This document shows positions 60,123-64,000 of a stretch of DNA of 64,000 nt, one piece after another. Each line of letters begins with the position of its first letter. Positions within the stretch are counted from its first letter, which is position 1. The notes under the pieces are model-generated. The model worked only from the letters and a program-made list of their open reading frames with translations, ran no database searches and was not told the origin of the DNA. The position numbers and the translations under genes were made by a program. This DNA comes from Gp6-AA40 sp963742105 (GTDB lineage: Bacteria > Acidobacteriota > Vicinamibacteria > Vicinamibacterales > UBA2999). Location of the stretch: the NCBI GenBank assembly GCA_963742105.1, contig CAVUKN010000005.1, forward strand, positions 1,926,962 to 1,990,961, in the 5' to 3' direction.

Positions 60123-60390
60123 GGCGTCATGCTACTCCCGGAGGATCCTGACGGAGTTCCCGGGACCCTGGTAGGCCGGGTTCCGCAAAGCGGACCCGGC
60201 AGAACGTCCGTCAGTGCCTTTTTGGAGAAGCGTAAACGCATAGATTACGGTTCTGGCGATTTGTGTCCCCTAATGCGGCCCGATTCACGGCAATGCACAG
60301 CCGCGCCGGCGAAATCTCCTGAGATGTTCAGCGGGGCTGGGTTGGCATTGTCGTTGCCCTCACCGCTGACGTGTAGATTGGTGAGGTGAC
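60123..60390. other. Divergent intergenic region with one palindrome
   Basis: 268 bp between the DUF3500 gene and the hypothetical at 60391. Contains the palindrome at 60175-60200; the rest (including the less GC-rich AGCGTAAACGCATAGATTAC near 60228) would hold both promoters, none clear enough to place. Confidence 0.35.
60175..60200. repeat. GC palindrome GCCGGGTTCCGC-AAA-GCGGACCCGGC
   Basis: Stem of 11 pairs with one bulged T, upstream of the DUF3500 gene. Same class as the other GC-rich palindromes. Confidence 0.7.
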
Positions 60391-60894
60391 ATGGACGACG
60401 CATTCGAAGACCTGTTGGCGGTCGATCATCGCCGGACCCTGGAGTTCTTCGTCGTTGGCCTTCGCGATGTGGCAGACGGTGCCGTCGATCGCGAGGAACT
60501 CCTCTACAACGCCAGTGTGCTCGCCCACTACTCGCAGGTGTCGACGGTCTCGGACACCGATTTCCCGGCTCCCGCGAATCTCTCGTTCGTCTTCGATCAG
60601 TTCGTCCTGGGTGCCGAGCTCGCCGGCGACGGCGCGATGATGGAAGTCGCCGGCGCCCAGTGTCTGCTGCTGGCGGGTTTCTTTCAGGATCAGATGCGCG
60701 GGCGGTTCAATCTCGATTGGTACGCGACGCTTGGCGCCGGGTTCTTCCGGCGGGCCGCCGCGCAGGAGTCCTCCTCGAAGAAAGCGCAGCTGCTCGATGC
60801 GGTCGGGCGACGATTCGAGCCGTGGCGCCAGACCCACGCGCGGCTCGGTCGTGAGCTACGGGACCGCCCCTATCTGTTGCCTCGCCGCCACTGA
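60391..60894 (+). CDS. Hypothetical protein
   Basis: 167 residues, intact, not recognised. ATG at 60391 follows GAGGTGAC. Acidic and mostly helical: DDAFEDLLAVDHRRTLEFFV, EELLYNASVLAHYSQVSTVS, FVFDQFVLGAELAGDGAMME, LAGFFQDQMRGRFNLDWYAT. No signal peptide or membrane helix, so cytoplasmic. It converges with the SpoU methyltransferase gene, with a heptamer array between. Confidence 0.6.
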   Translation: MDDAFEDLLAVDHRRTLEFFVVGLRDVADGAVDREELLYNASVLAHYSQVSTVSDTDFPAPANLSFVFDQFVLGAELAGDGAMMEVAGAQCLLLAGFFQDQMRGRFNLDWYATLGAGFFRRAAAQESSSKKAQLLDAVGRRFEPWRQTHARLGRELRDRPYLLPRRH

Positions 60895-60895
60895 C

Positions 60896-60968
60896 TGGTT
60901 GGTGGTTGGTGGTTGGTGTTCGGGGAAAGGCCACCGCCGCCAGCCGCCAGGCCGCTAACCACCAACCA
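60896..60968. repeat. Heptamer array pair (unit TGGTTGG / AACCACC) between convergent genes
   Basis: TGGTTGG three times from 60896, a GC-rich spacer of about 30 bp, then AACCACC and AACCAGC at 60957-60970. The right array encodes the end of the SpoU protein (VGG, stop at 60955). Confidence 0.8.
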
Positions 60969-61446
60969 GCCGAAGGCGCACGAGTTCGTACAACACGACA
61001 CCGGCCGCCGTCGCCACGTTGAGCGATCGTTTCTGTCCCAGCATTGGAATGCGGATCACGGCGTCGATGTAGCTGTCCAGATCCGGTGAGACGCCGTCCT
61101 TTTCGTGACCGAACACGAGGCACACCGGCCATGCCGGCGTCCACTCGAACAGGCTCACGGCATCTGGTGAGGTTTCGACGGCAACGATCTGATAGCCATC
61201 GGCGGCCACGCGGGTGAGTGCGATGCGGACGTCCGCCTCGTATTCCCACGGCACGGTGTCCTCGGCCCCGAGCGCGGTCTTCGCGATTGCGCGACGCTGC
61301 TTGCCGCCCTGATCCGGCCGTGGCGTGATGCCGCACAGGACCACCCGATCGACGCCAGCCCCGTCGGCGGTTCGCAGGATAGAGCCGGTGTTATAGAGGC
61401 TGCGAATGTTATCCAGGACGACGACGACCCGCCCTCCATTTGTCAT
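60955..61446 (-). CDS. SpoU/TrmH-family RNA 2'-O-methyltransferase
   Basis: SPOUT-class enzyme that methylates ribose in tRNA or rRNA using S-adenosylmethionine. 163 residues, intact. Motif 1 VLDNIRSLYNTGSILRTADG, motif 2 CLVFGHEKDGVSPDLDSYID, motif 3 IRIPMLGQKRSLNVATAAGV, which form the trefoil knot. Slightly longer and more GC-like than TrmL but no N-terminal extension. Target nucleotide cannot be told. The last residues RLVGG lie in a heptamer array. Confidence 0.92.
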   Translation of the reverse strand: MTNGGRVVVVLDNIRSLYNTGSILRTADGAGVDRVVLCGITPRPDQGGKQRRAIAKTALGAEDTVPWEYEADVRIALTRVAADGYQIVAVETSPDAVSLFEWTPAWPVCLVFGHEKDGVSPDLDSYIDAVIRIPMLGQKRSLNVATAAGVVLYELVRLRLVGG

Positions 61447-61497
61447 TTAGCGTTGAGCATTGTGCATTGATAAGATCCCGCCGATGCCTCCCAATTG

Positions 61498-62568
61498 ATC
61501 CCGTCTCCGTCGCAATCTTCGGCTCTACCTGCCGTATCGAGTCGCCAGTCTCGAGGGCGTCATGCACGGCCTGTATCTGCTGTTCTGGGTGCAGGAGAAA
61601 GGTGTGTCGCCCGCGATCGTGGCTGCCGGTCTGGCAGCGGGCGATCTCGCCGTCATGCTGTTCGAGCTCCCGACTGGCTGGGTGGCGGATCGGTGGAGCC
61701 CGCGCACCAGCCTGATCATCGGTTCGCTCGTGCAGGTCGCCGGCATGGTCGCGTGCTGGCTGTGCTCCTGGAACACTCGAGCGTCGTGGCCGGCACGTTG
61801 ATCATCGCGCTCGGTGACGCCTTCCGCTCGGGCGCGGATCAGGCGCTGCTGTACCGCACGTGCGCGGCGCTCAATCGAGTCGACGAGTTCCGGCGCATCG
61901 AAGCCTGGACGCACGCGGTCACGCTGATGGCCCTGGTGGTGCTGGTGGTGGCCGGTGGTGCGATGGTCGGGCGCTGGGGTTTCGCGGCGGGGTGGGTAGC
62001 GGAGACACTGCTGTGCGCGCTGGGCGCCATCCTCGCGCTGATGATGGCGACGCCACCTGCGGTCGGCGACGTGCCGAATGCTGAGGCGGCGGAGCAGGAC
62101 AAGCGAACCTGGAAGCGGCTGGTCTCACCACGGCTCCTGCGCGTCATCCTTCCCGCCTCCGTCATTGGCGCGGCGGCGTCTGCTGCATCGTTTGTCGCCC
62201 AGACTGGATCCGCCGTCTCACCGGAGTCCGTCACCTGGCTGGTTGCGGCCCTGTCGCTGGTGGAGGCTGCCGGATCGCTGGTCGGCTCGCAGCAGCTCCG
62301 GTTGGCGCGGCCGTCATGGCTGCTTGCGCTGACGGGCGTCGTGGTTGCCGTGGCCATGGTCAAATCGTCGCTGGGCGGTGCCGCGGCGCTGGTGCTGGCC
62401 GGGCTCGCGGGGGTAGCCCACCCGGCCCGGGCTGCGGCGATCCAGTCACTGGCCAGTGACGCCATTCGCGCGCGCGCCGCATCGCTTTCCAGCGCCTGCG
62501 ACATGGCGATGTCCTCGATCACGCTGCTGCTGGCCGGCATCATCCGCTCCCGCCGCCGTATACGATGA
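61498..62568 (+). CDS. MFS-type transporter (frame break, start uncertain)
   Basis: Membrane transporter of about 355 residues with 10-12 helices. SRLRRNLRLYLPYRVASLEG and MHGLYLLFWVQEKGVSPAIV form the first helix, then DLAVMLFELPTGWVADRWSP (motif A) and SLIIGSLVQVAGMVACWL. A break near 61775 (one base missing) leads to VVAGTLIIALGDAFRSGADQ ALLYRTCAALNR and the remaining helices. The conserved N-terminus extends upstream of ATG 61562, but a TGA at 61495 blocks it; the ATG at 61483 would need a further correction. Substrate unknown. Seven-base periodic sequence (TTGAGCA, TTGTGCA) lies just upstream. Confidence 0.7.
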   Translation: MPSPSQSSALPAVSSRQSRGRHARPVSAVLGAGERCVARDRGCRSGSGRSRRHAVRAPDWLGGGSVEPAHQPDHRFARAGRRHGRVLAVLLEHSSVVAGTLIIALGDAFRSGADQALLYRTCAALNRVDEFRRIEAWTHAVTLMALVVLVVAGGAMVGRWGFAAGWVAETLLCALGAILALMMATPPAVGDVPNAEAAEQDKRTWKRLVSPRLLRVILPASVIGAAASAASFVAQTGSAVSPESVTWLVAALSLVEAAGSLVGSQQLRLARPSWLLALTGVVVAVAMVKSSLGGAAALVLAGLAGVAHPARAAAIQSLASDAIRARAASLSSACDMAMSSITLLLAGIIRSRRRIR

Positions 62569-62605
62569 TCAACCTGTCACTCAACACCACTCGCGGAGGC
62601 ACACC

Positions 62606-62920
62606 ATGAGCAGCGAGCCCTCAGTCGCGCAGAAATTGATCGGCGACTTTGCACCGAAGCTGTTGGAACTGACCGACACCGTGCTGTTCGGCGATGTCTG
62701 GGAGCGCCCCGGCCTCTCGAAGCGCGATCGCAGCCTGATCACGGTCAGCGCGCTGATTGCGCTCAATCGTCCGGATCAGTTGCGGCGTCATCTCCAGCGG
62801 GCCCGTGACAACGGCCTGACGAAGGACGAGATCGTCGAGACGATCACGCACCTGGCGTTTTACGCCGGCTGGCCGAACGCGATGACTGCCGTGCTGATCG
62901 CGAAAGAGCTCTTTGAATGA
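62606..62920 (+). CDS. Carboxymuconolactone decarboxylase (CMD) family protein
   Basis: 104 residues, intact, ATG at 62606 after GGAGG. LLELTDTVLFGDVWERPGLS KRDRSLITVSALIALNRPD is the family signature, followed by QLRRHLQRARDNGLTKDEIV ETITHLAFYAGWPNAM. The CxxC of AhpD-type peroxidases is absent, so it is nearer to gamma-carboxymuconolactone decarboxylase-like proteins of unknown substrate. His in THLAFYAGWP is the usual active-site residue. Confidence 0.88.
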   Translation: MSSEPSVAQKLIGDFAPKLLELTDTVLFGDVWERPGLSKRDRSLITVSALIALNRPDQLRRHLQRARDNGLTKDEIVETITHLAFYAGWPNAMTAVLIAKELFE

Positions 62921-62967
62921 ACATCGTCGAGTGACGCTGCTCGGGCTGTGCTAGTGTCGAGCCCTCC

Positions 62968-64000
62968 ATGGACGGCGCGGCCCGACTCCAACCGCAGTTG
63001 TACCGCTTCAGCCGACCTGACATCGTCAAACGGTTCGCGATCGGCCTCGGGATCGCCGCCGCCTACGTCTTCACCGCCAGAGTCGGGTTCCGGTTTGCTT
63101 TCGTCGCCGAACAGGTCACCACCGTCTGGGCACCGACCGGCATTGCCCTGGCGGCCCTGTTGCTCTGGGGTCGGCGTCTGTGGCCGGCGGTGTGGATTGG
63201 GGCGTTCCTGGCCAACGTCGGCACCAACGTGCCGATCTGGACCGCCGGAGCGGTCGCGACCGGCAACATGCTCGAGGCCATCGTCGCCGTGTCGCTCCTG
63301 CGGCGAGCGTCCGGCTTCGATCTCACGCTGCCGCGGATCCGCGACGTGGCCAGGTTCGTCGCCTTCGGCGCGATCGTCAGTACCGCGATCAGCGCCACGA
63401 TCGGATCGCTGACGTTGTGCGCCGCTGCGATCCAGCCGTGGGCCCGGCTGGGAACGCTCTGGGTGGACTGGTGGCTGGGGGATGCGCTCGGTGCGGTCAT
63501 CGTGGCGCCCGTGATCCTGACGCTGGCGCGCGCCAGGGGCCTGCGGACCATGCGGCAAGTCGTCGAAGCGGGTGCGCTTGCGGCCGGCACATTTGCCGTT
63601 GTGGCGCTGCTGCAAAACCGGTTCGAGGGCTTTGCGCTCGACGCGCACTCACTCGAATTCGTGATCTTTCCGTTCGTGATCGCGGCCGCCGTTCGCCTTC
63701 CGCCGGCGGGCACGGCGCTGGTCGTTCTGGGCGCCTCAATCGCCGCCATCTCCAGCACCAGCAACAGCAACAGCGCCGCTACTGACATTCACCAGCCGCT
63801 CATCCTACTGCAGGCGTTCATGGGTGTGTTGGCGACGACCGGACTGCTGCTGTCAGCCGCCATCACGGAACGGCGAACCGGCGAACGCCGTCGTGCCGTC
63901 GCGCATGCCGTGGGCGAAGTGCTGGCGACCGCCGCCGATCTCACGTCGGCAGCGCCGGGGATCCTGCGCAACATCTGCGGACACGTCGATTGGCTGGTCG
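62968..64000 (+). CDS. MASE1-domain membrane sensor protein (partial, runs off the right edge)
   Basis: ATG at 62968 opens a frame that stays open to the window end (about 344 residues). MASE1 integral membrane sensor: FAIGLGIAAAYVFTARVGFR, TTVWAPTGIALAALLLWGRR LWPAVWIGAFLANVGTNVPI, WARLGTLWVDWWLGDALGAV, and VLATTGLLLSAAITERR, about eight helices. After it RRRAVAHAVGEVLATAADLT probably starts a GAF domain (SAAPGILRNICGHVDWLV). Output domain, likely a histidine kinase, lies beyond the window. Confidence 0.88.
   Translation, partial: MDGAARLQPQLYRFSRPDIVKRFAIGLGIAAAYVFTARVGFRFAFVAEQVTTVWAPTGIALAALLLWGRRLWPAVWIGAFLANVGTNVPIWTAGAVATGNMLEAIVAVSLLRRASGFDLTLPRIRDVARFVAFGAIVSTAISATIGSLTLCAAAIQPWARLGTLWVDWWLGDALGAVIVAPVILTLARARGLRTMRQVVEAGALAAGTFAVVALLQNRFEGFALDAHSLEFVIFPFVIAAAVRLPPAGTALVVLGASIAAISSTSNSNSAATDIHQPLILLQAFMGVLATTGLLLSAAITERRTGERRRAVAHAVGEVLATAADLTSAAPGILRNICGHVDWLV

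Overview
The window reads as a high-GC chromosomal segment of a Gram-negative bacterium, most likely an Acidobacteriota member close to the Vicinamibacteria (inference from content, not from a marker gene). Supporting signs are an ECF sigma factor overlapping a transmembrane Ser/Thr kinase, a DUF2934 protein, a VWFA-related exported protein, a DUF3500 protein, many exported hydrolases, a TonB-dependent receptor, and dense short repeats that break into genes. There is no phage, transposase, integrase or CRISPR array. Four tRNA genes are present: Lys-CUU, Arg-UCG, Arg-CCG and His-GUG.

Layout. 1-2861: kinase and ECF sigma (minus). 2910-4900: three decayed or frame-broken genes, then tRNA-Lys. 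5223-9537: two-component system followed by an HtrA/DegQ protease, with two related non-coding elements facing each other in front of the protease. 9580-11196: CxxCH protein, Uma2 nuclease, two tRNA-Arg. 11474-17690: TonB receptor, a two-gene NHEJ unit (ku, ligD), DUF2934 and DUF892 stress proteins. 17855-25588: a minus-strand GlgE-pathway operon (glgX, glgE, treS-maltokinase fusion) with overlapping genes. 26090-36519: 5'-nucleotidase, small exported protein, diadenylate cyclase, tRNA-His, HAD phosphatase, HExxH protein, diguanylate cyclase, a split PEP-synthase/rifampin-phosphotransferase-like pair, MFS transporter. 36593-47637: carboxypeptidase Taq, SelO, ACE-like M2 peptidase, MmcQ/YjbR, phosphotriesterase-like protein, heme-binding-like DUF336, DUF1326, tannase. 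47835-64000: signal peptidase, a truncated copy and an intact copy of a GT-C-like membrane protein, VWA protein, S1/P1 nuclease, MEDS-domain protein, aldehyde dehydrogenase, SDR, response regulator, SpoU methyltransferase, MFS, CMD protein and a MASE1 sensor that runs off the right edge.

Two repeat classes are the most unusual content. (1) Heptanucleotide tandem arrays: at eleven places a 7-bp unit is repeated 3-8 times, usually followed by a second array of its reverse complement. The unit sequence differs from place to place, but every array touches the 3' end of a gene, and several supply the C-terminal codons and stop. (2) GC-rich palindromes of 14-74 bp, found between genes and also inside coding sequences (ligD, glgE, selO twice, the MEDS protein), where they add short peptides.

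Many genes are split by frame breaks. In the roughly thirty I could phase, most behave as one extra base (or two missing). Sequence error in a draft assembly is the simplest explanation; I annotate such genes across their full span and say where the frame changes.
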